Shown here: one piece after another, positions 6,031 through 13,296 of the stretch
Numbering within the stretch: position 1 is the stretch's first letter
How the letters are laid out: every line of letters starts with the position of its first letter
Assembly: GCA_003521145.1 (NCBI GenBank)
Contig: DOTL01000056.1
Span: 1-17,267 of the forward strand
Direction: 5' to 3'
DNA length: 17,267 nucleotides
Source of the DNA: Streptococcus sp.
GTDB taxonomy: Bacteria; Bacillota; Bacilli; Lactobacillales; Streptococcaceae
Program-made: the position numbers and the translations under genes
Notes under the pieces: generated by a model
Seen by the model: the letters and a program-made list of their open reading frames with translations, nothing else
What the model was told of the DNA's origin: nothing
The model's database searches: none

Positions 6031-8280
6031 ATGTCAACTACTATCATTGGTTTCCCACGTTTGGGTGAATTCCGCGAATTAAAATTTACAACAGAAAAAT
6101 ACTTTAGAAATGAAATTACTGCAGATGAACTTTTAGCAGCAGCCAAAGACTTGCGTGCAAAACACTGGAATATTGTTAAAGAGAAGGGTATCACTGAAAT
6201 TCCTTCAAATGATTTTTCACATTACGATAACTTCCTTGATGCAGCTTTCCTTTTCAACGTCGTACCTGAATCAGTTCAAAACTTGGATTTGACAGATCTT
6301 GAACGTTACTTTGCTTTGGCTCGTGGTTACCAAGGTGAAAAAGGGGATGTACGTGCCCTTCCTATGAAAAAATGGTTTAACACTAACTACCATTACATCG
6401 TTCCTAAATTTGAAAAAACAACACAAGTTAAACTTGCTGGTCACAAGATTTTTGATGAGTACCAAGAAGCTAAAGAATTGGGACTTAACACACGTCCAGT
6501 TGTCGTTGGACCATTCACTTTCCTTCAATTATCTGACTTTGAAGATGGTGTGAAGGCAGAAGACTTTGTAGACAGCTTTGTGGCTGCTTACCAAGAAGTC
6601 TTTGCAAAATTGGCAGAACTTGGTGCAACTCGTATTCAACTCGATGAGCCAGCTCTTGTTAAAGATTTGACAGCTGAAGAAAAAGCTCTCTTCTTGAACC
6701 TCTACAACAAACTTTTGGCTGATAAGAAAGGTCTTGAAGTTTTGATCCAAACTTACTTTGGTGACGTTCGTGATGTCTACAATGACCTTGTGAACTTGCC
6801 AGTTGATGGTATTGGCCTTGACTTTGTTGAAGGTAAGAAAACACTTGAATTGGTTAAAGGTGGTTTTCCAGCTGATAAGACTCTCTATGCCGGCATCGTC
6901 AATAGTAAAAACATCTGGCGTAACAACTACGAGAAGAGTCTTGCAACTCTTGAACAAGTTCCAGCTGAAAATGTTGTTTTGACAACATCTTGCTCACTTC
7001 TTCATGTACCATTTACAACTGCTAACGAAGATTTCGAACCAGCTATCTTGAACCACTTTGCTTTTGCGGTTGAAAAATTGGACGAATTTCGTGATTTGGA
7101 TGCTATCCGCAATGGTCAAGGTGAAGAAGCCCTTGCTGCTAACAAAGAACTCTTCGCGACTGAGCGTATTGGTGAAAATGCTGAACTTCGTGCCCGTATT
7201 GCAGGCTTGACTGAAGTTGATTACACTCGTTTGCCACCATTTGCAGAACGTGAAGCGATTCAAAAAGATGCTTTCAAGCTTCCATTGCTTCCAACAACAA
7301 CTATTGGTTCATTCCCTCAAACTAAGAAAGTTCGTGCGAAACGTTTGGCTTTCCGTAAGAATGAATTGTCACAAGAAGAATACGATGCTTTCCTTGCTGA
7401 AATCACTGATGAATGGATTAAATGGCAAGAAGAAGTTGGATTTGACGTGCTTGTACATGGTGAATTCGAACGTAACGACATGGTTGAATACTTCGGTCAA
7501 AACTTGTCAGGTTACCTCTTCTCTAAAAACGGTTGGGTACAATCATATGGTATGCGTGGGGTTAAACCACCAATCATCTGGGGTGATGTGACTCGTCTTA
7601 ACCCAATCACTGTGAAATGGTCTAGCTACGCACAAAGCCGTACAGACAAACCTGTTAAAGGTATGTTGACTGGACCTGTTACTATCTTTAACTGGTCATT
7701 CCCACGTGAGGACATCTCTATCAAGGATTCGACTCTTCAAATTGCTCTTGCAATCAAAGATGAAGTACTTGACCTTGAAGCTGCAGGCGTGAAAATTATC
7801 CAAATTGACGAAGCTGCTCTTCGTGAAAAATTGCCACTCCGTCGTAGTGACTGGTATGAGGATTACCTCGACTGGGCAATTCCAGCCTTCCGTTTGGTGC
7901 ACTCAACTGTAGCACCAGACACACAAATCCACACCCATATGTGTTACTCAGAATTTACAGATATCATCCCAGCCATCGACAACTTGGATGCTGACGTTAT
8001 CTCATTTGAAGCTAGTCGTTCAAATCTTGAAATCTTGGATGAACTTAAAGCCCAAAACTTCCAAACAGAAGTTGGACCTGGGGTTTACGATATTCACTCA
8101 CCACGTGTACCACAAGACTGTGAAATTGACCACACTATCGAAGCAATCTTGGCTAAAGTACCAAGTGGTAAAGTTTGGATTAACCCTGACTGTGGTTTGA
8201 AGACTCGCGGAATCAAAGAAACTAAAGAAAGTTTGATCAAGCTTGTAGAAGCTGCAAAAGTAGCTCGCGAAAACTTGTAA
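6031..8280 (+). CDS. metE: Cobalamin-independent methionine synthase MetE
   Basis: A 749-residue enzyme that moves the methyl group of 5-methyl-THF (polyglutamate form) to homocysteine, the last step of methionine synthesis in the cytoplasm. Both barrel domains are present. The N-terminal half carries MSTTIIGFPRLGEFRELK and RIQLDEPAL; the catalytic C-terminal half starts near TTTIGSFPQT (423-431). The zinc and homocysteine ligands are all visible: H636 and C638 (in HTHMCYS), E660 (in ISFEASRS) and C721 (in NPDCGLKTR). HGEFERNDMVEYFG (476-489) is also conserved. Length is normal for the family. The ATG has a strong AGAGGAGGA site, with 6 bases between it and the start. metF follows 186 bases downstream and makes its methyl donor. 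An MtaR/MetR box lies upstream. Confidence 0.97.
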   Translation: MSTTIIGFPRLGEFRELKFTTEKYFRNEITADELLAAAKDLRAKHWNIVKEKGITEIPSNDFSHYDNFLDAAFLFNVVPESVQNLDLTDLERYFALARGYQGEKGDVRALPMKKWFNTNYHYIVPKFEKTTQVKLAGHKIFDEYQEAKELGLNTRPVVVGPFTFLQLSDFEDGVKAEDFVDSFVAAYQEVFAKLAELGATRIQLDEPALVKDLTAEEKALFLNLYNKLLADKKGLEVLIQTYFGDVRDVYNDLVNLPVDGIGLDFVEGKKTLELVKGGFPADKTLYAGIVNSKNIWRNNYEKSLATLEQVPAENVVLTTSCSLLHVPFTTANEDFEPAILNHFAFAVEKLDEFRDLDAIRNGQGEEALAANKELFATERIGENAELRARIAGLTEVDYTRLPPFAEREAIQKDAFKLPLLPTTTIGSFPQTKKVRAKRLAFRKNELSQEEYDAFLAEITDEWIKWQEEVGFDVLVHGEFERNDMVEYFGQNLSGYLFSKNGWVQSYGMRGVKPPIIWGDVTRLNPITVKWSSYAQSRTDKPVKGMLTGPVTIFNWSFPREDISIKDSTLQIALAIKDEVLDLEAAGVKIIQIDEAALREKLPLRRSDWYEDYLDWAIPAFRLVHSTVAPDTQIHTHMCYSEFTDIIPAIDNLDADVISFEASRSNLEILDELKAQNFQTEVGPGVYDIHSPRVPQDCEIDHTIEAILAKVPSGKVWINPDCGLKTRGIKETKESLIKLVEAAKVARENL

Positions 8281-8297
8281 GCAGAAGTTATCATACG

Positions 8298-8334
8298 TTG
8301 AAAACCTTCTTCCTTAAGAGTAGAAGGTTTTCAA
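8298..8334 (+). other. Intercistronic hairpin between metE and metF
   Basis: TTGAAAACCTTCT (8298-8310) pairs perfectly over 13 bases with 8322-8334 around an 11-base loop. The following bases (TAGCGAATAA) do not form a U run. It is therefore more likely a processing or 3'-end stabilising structure, or a partial terminator, than a complete stop between metE and metF. Confidence 0.65.
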
Positions 8335-8375
8335 TAGCGAATAATTTTCTAAAGATTTTTGCAAGCAGGCTATGA

Positions 8376-8403
8376 TTAACAAGTATTTAACTGTACTTAT
8401 GAA
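8376..8403 (+). promoter_or_regulatory. Weak promoter candidate before metF
   Basis: TTAACA (8376-8381) and TATGAA (8398-8403) are spaced by 16 bases. No methionine box is seen here. metF is more likely read mainly from the metE promoter, with this as a possible secondary start. Confidence 0.25.
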
Positions 8404-8466
8404 GTCAGTAGGCACTTAAAACAGCTTTTATCTTAACAAAAATCTAAAAAGAAGAAGGTATAAAAT

Positions 8467-9342
8467 ATGACAAGCCAAACACCATCACTCTCTTTTGAAG
8501 TCTTTCCACCTAACCCAGCAGTAGGTGACGAAAAAATTCTACGTGCCCTTGAGGATATGCAAGAATTGGCTCCACATTTTATCAGTGTGACAGCTAGTAA
8601 TAACAAATATAATATCAAAGAGACGACGGTTCCTTTGGCGGATTATATTCAAAATGACCTAGCCATCCCAACAATTGCCCACCTTCCTGCTATCTATTTG
8701 AGCAAAGAAAAGGTTGCTGACACCTTACGTGACTTGGATGCTGTTGGTGTACACCGTATCTTAGCCCTACGTGGCGATATCATTCCTGGTGTGGAACCTC
8801 TTAAAGACTTTAGATATGCCACTGATTTGATTGAGTTTATTAAGGAAGAAGCTCCTCAATTTGATATCATCGGTGCCTGCTATCCTGAAGGGCATCCAGA
8901 TTCGCCAAATCAAATCTCTGATATCCAAAACCTTAAGAAAAAGGTTGATGCAGGTTGTTCTAGCCTTGTAACTCAACTCTTCTTTGACAATGAACGTTTC
9001 TATGATTTTCAAGATAAATGTACCCTGGCTGGAATTGATGTACCAATTCATGCGGGTATTATGCCTATTTTGAATAGTAACCAAGCCCTACGTTTGCTTA
9101 AGACTTGTGAGAATATCCATTTACCACGTAAGTTCCGTGCCATTTTGGATAAGTATGAGCATGATCCTGAGTCACTTAGAGCGGCAGGTCTTGCCTATGC
9201 TATTGACCAGATTGTCGATCTTGTTACGCAAGCTGTTGCCGGAGTTCACCTCTACACCATGAATAATGCAGAGACCGCTCGTCATATTCATGGAGCTACT
9301 CATTCCTTGTTCAAGCATCATTCACAAGTAAGCGCTCTATAA
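8467..9342 (+). CDS. metF: 5,10-methylenetetrahydrofolate reductase MetF
   Basis: A 291-residue flavoprotein that reduces 5,10-methylene-THF to 5-methyl-THF, the methyl donor for MetE. Family marks: SFEVFPP at 9-15 (E11 is the likely general acid), SVT with T42, IAHLP with H72, ALRGD with D104 close to the flavin, CYPEGHPDS, and TQLFFDN for the folate side. AGIMPI and GVHLYTMNN near the end complete the TIM barrel. Length is typical. The loop after SVT reads ASNNKYN where many homologues have YGAGGS; I recall the same in other streptococci. The start has an AGAAGAAGG site 9 bases upstream. It follows metE, with a hairpin but no full terminator between them, which fits a metE-metF operon. Confidence 0.95.
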   Translation: MTSQTPSLSFEVFPPNPAVGDEKILRALEDMQELAPHFISVTASNNKYNIKETTVPLADYIQNDLAIPTIAHLPAIYLSKEKVADTLRDLDAVGVHRILALRGDIIPGVEPLKDFRYATDLIEFIKEEAPQFDIIGACYPEGHPDSPNQISDIQNLKKKVDAGCSSLVTQLFFDNERFYDFQDKCTLAGIDVPIHAGIMPILNSNQALRLLKTCENIHLPRKFRAILDKYEHDPESLRAAGLAYAIDQIVDLVTQAVAGVHLYTMNNAETARHIHGATHSLFKHHSQVSAL

Positions 9343-9357
9343 TTGAATCATAATACT

Positions 9358-9387
9358 ACCACCTATAGATTAATCTATAGGTGGTTT
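9358..9387 (+). terminator. Rho-independent terminator after metF
   Basis: ACCACCTATAGATT (9358-9371) and AATCTATAGGTGGT (9372-9385) form a perfect 28-base palindrome ending in TTTCTT. It lies 15 bases after the metF stop. Confidence 0.85.
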
Positions 9388-9442
9388 CTTGGTTCTAGTA
9401 GTAAAAAGGGTGACTTGCTTACAATCCTAGTATTGTCATGTA

Positions 9443-9474
9443 TAAAAAAGACTTAGAGCTAAGCTCTGAGTCTT
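9443..9474 (-). terminator. Rho-independent terminator after pgm
   Basis: On the minus strand AAGACTCAGAGCT pairs with AGCTCTAAGTCTT (one mismatch), followed by a T run (complement of 9443-9449). It starts 5 bases after the pgm stop codon and faces the metF terminator in a convergent arrangement. Confidence 0.85.
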
Positions 9475-9479
9475 AAGTA

Positions 9480-11198
9480 TTATTCACCTACGAAAGCATT
9501 GATTTCTGCTTCGATATTAGCAATTTTTTCTTTAGCATCTGCTTCAGATTCACCAACTGTAGCGATGTAGAATTTGATTTTTGGTTCTGTACCTGAAGGA
9601 CGAACGGCAAACCATGAATCATCAGCCAAGATGTATTTCAAAACGTTGCTTGGAGGAGTTGTCAATTTTTCTACGCCGTCAGCAGTAGTAGCTGTTTGTT
9701 CCAAGAAGTCTTCTGTTTTAGCAATATCAGTGTTGTTGAATTGTTTAGGAGCATTGCGACGGAATTTGTCCATGATTTTCTTGATTTCTGCAGCACCATC
9801 AACACCTGAAAGCGTAACTGAAATTGTCTTTTCTGAGAAGTAACCATATTGTTTGTAGATTTCTTCGATACCATCTGCCAATGTCATACCACGTGAACGG
9901 TAGTATGCAGCAATTTCTGCAACGATAAGAACGGCTTGGATAGCGTCTTTATCGCGTACAAATGGTTTGATGAGGTAACCGAAGCTTTCTTCAAAACCAA
10001 ACATGTAAGTGTAATTGTGTTGTGTTTCAAATTCATGAATCTTTTCACCGATAAATTTGAAGCCAGTCAAGACATTAAACATTGTTGCGCCGTAGCTTTC
10101 TGCGATCTTAGTAACTAATTCAGTTGATACGATTGATTTACAAAGGGCAGCATTAGCAGGGAGAGTACCAGCTGTTTTGTGAGCTTCAAGGATATATTTG
10201 GCGATGATAGCACCAATTTGGTTACCAGAAAGGTTGAGGTATGAACCATCTGGTTGGCGGATTTCAACGCCAAGACGGTCCGCGTCAGGGTCAGTTGCAA
10301 CCAATACGTCGGCATCTACATTACGACCGAGTTCTTCAGCAAGAGCAAAGGCATCTTGGTTTTCTGGGTTAGGAGATTTAACAGTTGAGAAGTCAGCATG
10401 AGGAACCGCTTGAGCTTCAACGACTTGAACAGCATCAAACCCAGCTTGAGCAAGGGCACGGCGAGCCAACATTTCACCAGTACCATGAAGTGGAGTATAT
10501 ACAATCTTCATGTCACGACCATACTCATTAATCAAGTCCTGGTTGATGTTAACGTCTTTAACTTCTTTTAGGTATTCAGCATCAACATTTTCACCGATGA
10601 TTTCGATGAGACCGCTAGCCTTGCTGTCTTTGAGGTCAGCTAATTTGACAGTGAAAGGATTATCAATAGCACGGATGTAATCTGTCAATGCATTGGCATC
10701 AGCGGGTGGCATTTGTCCACCGTCTTCACCATAAACTTTGTATCCGTTAAATGGAGCTGGGTTGTGGCTAGCAGTTATCATGATACCTGCAAATGTGTGG
10801 AGATTACGTACTGCGAATGATAATTCAGGAGTTGGACGAAGGCTCTCGAACACATAAGATTTAATACCATGAGCTGCTAAAACTTGCGCAGATTCAAAAG
10901 CAAACTCAGGAGAGAAACGACGGCTGTCATAAGCGATAGCAACACCACGTTTTTTAGCTTCCTCACCTTTTGAGTCGATCAATTGTGCCAAACCTTCGGT
11001 TGCTTGACGAACAACATAAATGTTAATACGGTTGGTACCAGCGCCGATTAAACCACGCATACCAGCTGTACCGAATTCAAGATTAGTATAGAAGGCATCT
11101 TCTTTAGTTTTTTCATCCATAGAAACCAACTCATCACGAAGATAAGCAGGCAATTCAGCAAAATCGAGCCATTTTTGATAATTTTCAGTGTAAGACAT
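9480..11198 (-). CDS. pgm: Alpha-phosphoglucomutase (phosphohexomutase family)
   Basis: A 572-residue cytoplasmic enzyme interconverting glucose-1-phosphate and glucose-6-phosphate. It feeds UDP-glucose, capsule or exopolysaccharide, and galactose use. All four domain signatures are visible: GTAGMRGLIGAG at 43-54; the phosphoserine loop ITASHNP with S144; the metal loop DPDADR at 303-308; the sugar loop GFEES at 401-405; and the phosphate-binding RPSGTEPK at 533-540. The length and the FGTAGMRG start region fit the PgcA-like branch of firmicutes, which can also act as a phosphomannomutase. The ATG has AAAGGAG 6 bases upstream. It is monocistronic between its own promoter and terminator. A candidate CcpA site overlaps the transcription start. 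Confidence 0.95.
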   Translation of the reverse strand: MSYTENYQKWLDFAELPAYLRDELVSMDEKTKEDAFYTNLEFGTAGMRGLIGAGTNRINIYVVRQATEGLAQLIDSKGEEAKKRGVAIAYDSRRFSPEFAFESAQVLAAHGIKSYVFESLRPTPELSFAVRNLHTFAGIMITASHNPAPFNGYKVYGEDGGQMPPADANALTDYIRAIDNPFTVKLADLKDSKASGLIEIIGENVDAEYLKEVKDVNINQDLINEYGRDMKIVYTPLHGTGEMLARRALAQAGFDAVQVVEAQAVPHADFSTVKSPNPENQDAFALAEELGRNVDADVLVATDPDADRLGVEIRQPDGSYLNLSGNQIGAIIAKYILEAHKTAGTLPANAALCKSIVSTELVTKIAESYGATMFNVLTGFKFIGEKIHEFETQHNYTYMFGFEESFGYLIKPFVRDKDAIQAVLIVAEIAAYYRSRGMTLADGIEEIYKQYGYFSEKTISVTLSGVDGAAEIKKIMDKFRRNAPKQFNNTDIAKTEDFLEQTATTADGVEKLTTPPSNVLKYILADDSWFAVRPSGTEPKIKFYIATVGESEADAKEKIANIEAEINAFVGE

Positions 11199-11215
11199 AT
11201 CAATCTCCTTTATAT

Positions 11216-11237
11216 TTTAAACGCTTACATTGTATCA
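11216..11237 (-). promoter_or_regulatory. pgm promoter (extended -10) with overlapping cre-like site
   Basis: On the minus strand TG-A-TACAAT (complement of 11229-11237) is an extended -10. Directly downstream, ATGTAAGCGTTTAAA (complement of 11216-11230) matches the catabolite-responsive element WTGNAANCGNWNNCW except for one position (A in place of the final C). A CcpA complex bound there would cover the start site and repress. The -35 region is poor. Confidence 0.45.
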
Positions 11238-11247
11238 CAACTAAAGG

Positions 11248-11276
11248 AAAAAATCATGCTAATTACCATGTTTTTT
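11248..11276 (-). terminator. Probable terminator of the coaB-coaC-ECF operon
   Basis: On the minus strand AAAAAACATG pairs with CATGATTTTTT (one bulged base) around an 8-base loop, ending in a T run. It lies right after the stop at 11279 and upstream of the pgm promoter. The GC part of the stem is short, so it may be leaky. Confidence 0.5.
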
Positions 11277-11278
11277 CT

Positions 11279-11851
11279 TTATTTTTTCAATCGAAGTAGC
11301 ATAGGTGTGATACTAAGCGTTAATAGGCCAGCAATAACCATTTCAGCAACAGAGTTTATAGTGAAAATAGTTGCCATTAGAGTTTTTCCACCTGCTGAGT
11401 AGAAATTAGGGATTAGGAAGTAGATACCTAGAAGCACGAAAAATGTATTTGTAAAAGCACCTAAAACACCAGACAGCGTCAAGCCTAGGCGATTTTGAAG
11501 CAACTTGTAGATAAAGTAAGGAAAAATACCGATTAAAATACGAGGACCAATTGCAATGACAGCAGATGCCCAAGTTCCTCCTTCCACAAAAGGACTGAAG
11601 AGATAACTGCCTACTGTATAGACGATAGTGTTACGAACAATACTCATAATCCCCATAAAACCGCCTAAATATGCACCAATTTTAGGACCATAGACGATAC
11701 TAGCAATAATGACTGGGATATGAGTTAGGGTTGGTTTGATTGGAAGTGTAAAAGCAGCAAAGATAGTTTGACTGAGTACCTCAATAACGACCATTGTGGC
11801 TATTAATAGAGCCAATTGTGCCGTTTGGTTTGCTTTATTTTTTTTATTCAT
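11279..11851 (-). CDS. panT: ECF transporter S component, probably pantothenate-specific
   Basis: A 190-residue integral membrane protein with about six hydrophobic helices (roughly 11-34, 42-55, 57-72, 93-117, 125-148 and 158-186) and a basic N-terminus. The size and the pattern THIPVIIASIVYGPKIGAYLGGFMGI are typical of substrate-binding S components of energy-coupling factor transporters. These work with a shared ATPase/EcfT module that is not encoded in this window. Substrate is inferred from context: it is the third gene of an operon with coaB and coaC, 28 bases after coaC, so it should supply pantothenate. The second of two adjacent ATGs (11851) has AAGAAG at better spacing (6 bases) than the first (11854). 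The symbol rests on gene context and not on a recognised specificity motif. Confidence 0.75.
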   Translation of the reverse strand: MNKKNKANQTAQLALLIATMVVIEVLSQTIFAAFTLPIKPTLTHIPVIIASIVYGPKIGAYLGGFMGIMSIVRNTIVYTVGSYLFSPFVEGGTWASAVIAIGPRILIGIFPYFIYKLLQNRLGLTLSGVLGAFTNTFFVLLGIYFLIPNFYSAGGKTLMATIFTINSVAEMVIAGLLTLSITPMLLRLKK

Positions 11852-11879
11852 CATAAACTTCTTTTTACTCTCTACAAGG

Positions 11880-12425
11880 CTATTTTGTTAAAGCATTGTC
11901 AATGGATTCAATTATGTCATAGATATCAGCTAAGGCACCGCGTCCTGTATCTCCACAAGCCAGTAAACCTGATTTTGGAAGAATTTCTTGGTAGCCAAGG
12001 TCATGCAAAGTATCTAAATTTTTTCTAGTCAGTGGATTTTCATACATTTTCGTATTCATTGCAGGGGCAATTATTTTTGGGGTAGTGCTAGGTAAAGCTA
12101 AAGCAGTAGCAGTAAGCATATTATCGGCTAGACCATGTGCTAATTTGGCAATGGTATTTGCTGAAGCTGGACTTACAATAAAGAGGTCAGCTTCTTTTCC
12201 TAAGTCAATATGATTAATACATTCAGCCAATTTTTCTTCCATGACATCAGTGTGAACGGGGTTCTTCGAGAGAACTTGAAGTGTCAGAGGAGTAATAAAG
12301 GCTTGAGCGGCTTCAGTCATAATGACGTGAATGTCATAACCCTTTTTCTTTAAATTGCTTGTTAGATCAGCTGCTTTATAGGCAGAGATTGATCCTGAAA
12401 CAGCAAGGATGATTCGTTTACTCAT
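11880..12425 (-). CDS. coaC: Phosphopantothenoylcysteine decarboxylase CoaC
   Basis: A 181-residue FMN-dependent decarboxylase turning phosphopantothenoylcysteine into 4'-phosphopantetheine in coenzyme A synthesis. It has the HFCD-family marks: GSISAYK at 11-17, catalytic H72 in NHIDL, PASANT at 86-91, PAMNTKMYENP with N124, and the active-site Cys C157 in SGLLACGDTGRG. It is a stand-alone CoaC, as in streptococci, and not the fused CoaBC (Dfp) of most bacteria. The ATG at 12425 is chosen because MSKRIILAVSG begins the flavodoxin-like fold and GAAAGGA lies 6 bases upstream. The longer open frame to 12497 only adds coaB antiframe residues. Start and coaB stop overlap by 8 bases (ATGAGTAA), which indicates translational coupling. 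Confidence 0.95.
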   Translation of the reverse strand: MSKRIILAVSGSISAYKAADLTSNLKKKGYDIHVIMTEAAQAFITPLTLQVLSKNPVHTDVMEEKLAECINHIDLGKEADLFIVSPASANTIAKLAHGLADNMLTATALALPSTTPKIIAPAMNTKMYENPLTRKNLDTLHDLGYQEILPKSGLLACGDTGRGALADIYDIIESIDNALTK

Positions 12426-13101
12426 GGCATATCCTTTCAAATAAAGCTTGAGCAATTGCAGATTTGGACGCAACTTTCTCCCTGCTTTTCTCGTCAACTA
12501 GATAGGCAATATGTTGATTTGGAGTAATATCACTCAAGTCATTTGCAACAATAATATCAGCTTTATTGCGTTTTAGACTTGCACGAGCAACCTCAAAAAG
12601 CTCATCTTGACTTACATTAACCAAAAGTTTGAAGCCAATCAATTTAATATCAGGATTCCATTGTTTGACAAAACTAATGATCTTCGGTGTCTTTTTAAGA
12701 AAGAGAACTTGATAATCTGAAGCTGATGATATCTTGCTTTCAGTGTTAGACTTTTGCAAAAATTGAGTAAGATCTTCGGTAGCCTCTAATTCAGTGAAAT
12801 CCGTCATATAAACAGGTGTATAATCAGAGACTGCCATACTATGGATTAGGACATCGTTCTCTTTGACGAGTGGCTCCATTTTTTTGAGAAGACTATCTAC
12901 GTTCGTAATTTCTGTAATCTTTAGATTTTCTTTCGGTTCTGGTTTAACCGCTGTCTTGGTCGTTACTAAGGTTACTTGGTGCCCCTTAGCTAAGAAAAGT
13001 TCAGAGATTTCCTTTCCTAGATAACCTGTAGAATGGTTTGTGATTCCACGTACAGCATCAATCTTTTCAGTGGTACCACCTGATGTAATCAAAATTTTCA
13101 T
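12418..13101 (-). CDS. coaB: Phosphopantothenate-cysteine ligase CoaB (stand-alone)
   Basis: A 227-residue ligase that joins cysteine to 4'-phosphopantothenate after nucleotide activation, the step before CoaC. It shows the CoaB Rossmann-like start MKILITSGGTTEKID, then VRGITNHSTGYLG at 17-29, AVSDY at 90-94, a KISS segment near 123-126, GFKLL at 156-160 and ANDLS at 186-190. It is monofunctional and shorter than the CoaB half of Dfp proteins, as expected in streptococci. It heads the coaB-coaC-panT operon. There is no Shine-Dalgarno before the ATG. A -10 box ends 6 bases upstream of it, so the mRNA is predicted to be leaderless. An inverted repeat overlaps the promoter. Confidence 0.94.
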   Translation of the reverse strand: MKILITSGGTTEKIDAVRGITNHSTGYLGKEISELFLAKGHQVTLVTTKTAVKPEPKENLKITEITNVDSLLKKMEPLVKENDVLIHSMAVSDYTPVYMTDFTELEATEDLTQFLQKSNTESKISSASDYQVLFLKKTPKIISFVKQWNPDIKLIGFKLLVNVSQDELFEVARASLKRNKADIIVANDLSDITPNQHIAYLVDEKSREKVASKSAIAQALFERICHE

Positions 13102-13107
13102 ACTAGT

Positions 13108-13136
13108 ATTGTACTAAAAATTGAGTTTTTAGTAAA
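13108..13136 (-). promoter_or_regulatory. coaB promoter placed for a leaderless mRNA
   Basis: On the minus strand TTTACT (complement of 13131-13136) and TACAAT (complement of 13108-13113) are separated by 17 bases. ACTAGT, six bases, then leads directly into ATG at 13101. Transcription should begin at the start codon. No ribosome-binding sequence is present. Confidence 0.6.
13112..13134. promoter_or_regulatory. Inverted repeat (candidate operator) over the coaB promoter
   Basis: TACTAAAAA (13112-13120) and TTTTTAGTA (13126-13134) form a perfect 9-base inverted repeat with a 5-base centre (TTGAG). It fills the spacer and overlaps both the -35 and the -10 hexamers of coaB, where a bound repressor would block RNA polymerase. 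It lies upstream of the expected start, so it would act as DNA and not as an mRNA hairpin. Confidence 0.5.
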
Positions 13137-13177
13137 TAATAGTAGGTCTTTTTTGAGTTGTACCCCTATAAATTAAA

Positions 13178-13195
13178 GTTATAACGATTTATAAC
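13178..13195. repeat. Short inverted repeat upstream of the fhs PurBox
   Basis: GTTATA-ACGATT-TATAAC is a 6-base inverted repeat with a 6-base centre, ending 6 bases before the PurBox. It might bind a regulator of fhs or coaB. It is short and AT-rich, so chance is possible. Confidence 0.3.
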
Positions 13196-13201
13196 AAAAC
13201 A

Positions 13202-13214
13202 AAAACCGAACATT
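13202..13214 (+). promoter_or_regulatory. PurBox (PurR site) upstream of fhs
   Basis: AAAACCGAACATT fits the lactococcal/streptococcal PurBox AWWWCCGAACWWT at every position. Its centre is about 65 bases before the predicted fhs start site, an upstream position suited to the activator-type PurR of lactic acid bacteria. No good second, inverted box is seen nearby. Confidence 0.7.
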
Positions 13215-13256
13215 GAAAAGTAATCAACCAAAAATAATGCGTTTTTTATGGAACTC

Positions 13257-13265
13257 TGCTATAAT
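13257..13265 (+). promoter_or_regulatory. fhs promoter (extended -10)
   Basis: TG-C-TATAAT is a perfect extended -10 with no convincing -35. The expected start near 13272 leaves a leader of about 25 bases ending in AGAGGAG, 6 bases before the ATG at 13297. Confidence 0.7.
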
Positions 13266-13296
13266 AGATTCTAGAAAAAATATAGAGGAGTGTCTC

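Noticed and set aside
6529..6957. Minus-strand 142-codon frame inside metE
   Set aside because: It is a shadow frame antisense to a highly conserved coding region, with no own start signals. The same applies to the other long antisense frames in metE, metF, fhs and pgm.
12426..12497. 24-residue extension of CoaC
   Set aside because: It lies wholly within the coaB 3' coding sequence. The ATG at 12425 has a Shine-Dalgarno and begins the conserved fold.
13213..13296. N-terminal extension of Fhs (MKSNQPKIMRF...)
   Set aside because: This region contains the promoter and part of the PurBox. The start at 13297 has a good ribosome site and the family's normal N-terminus.
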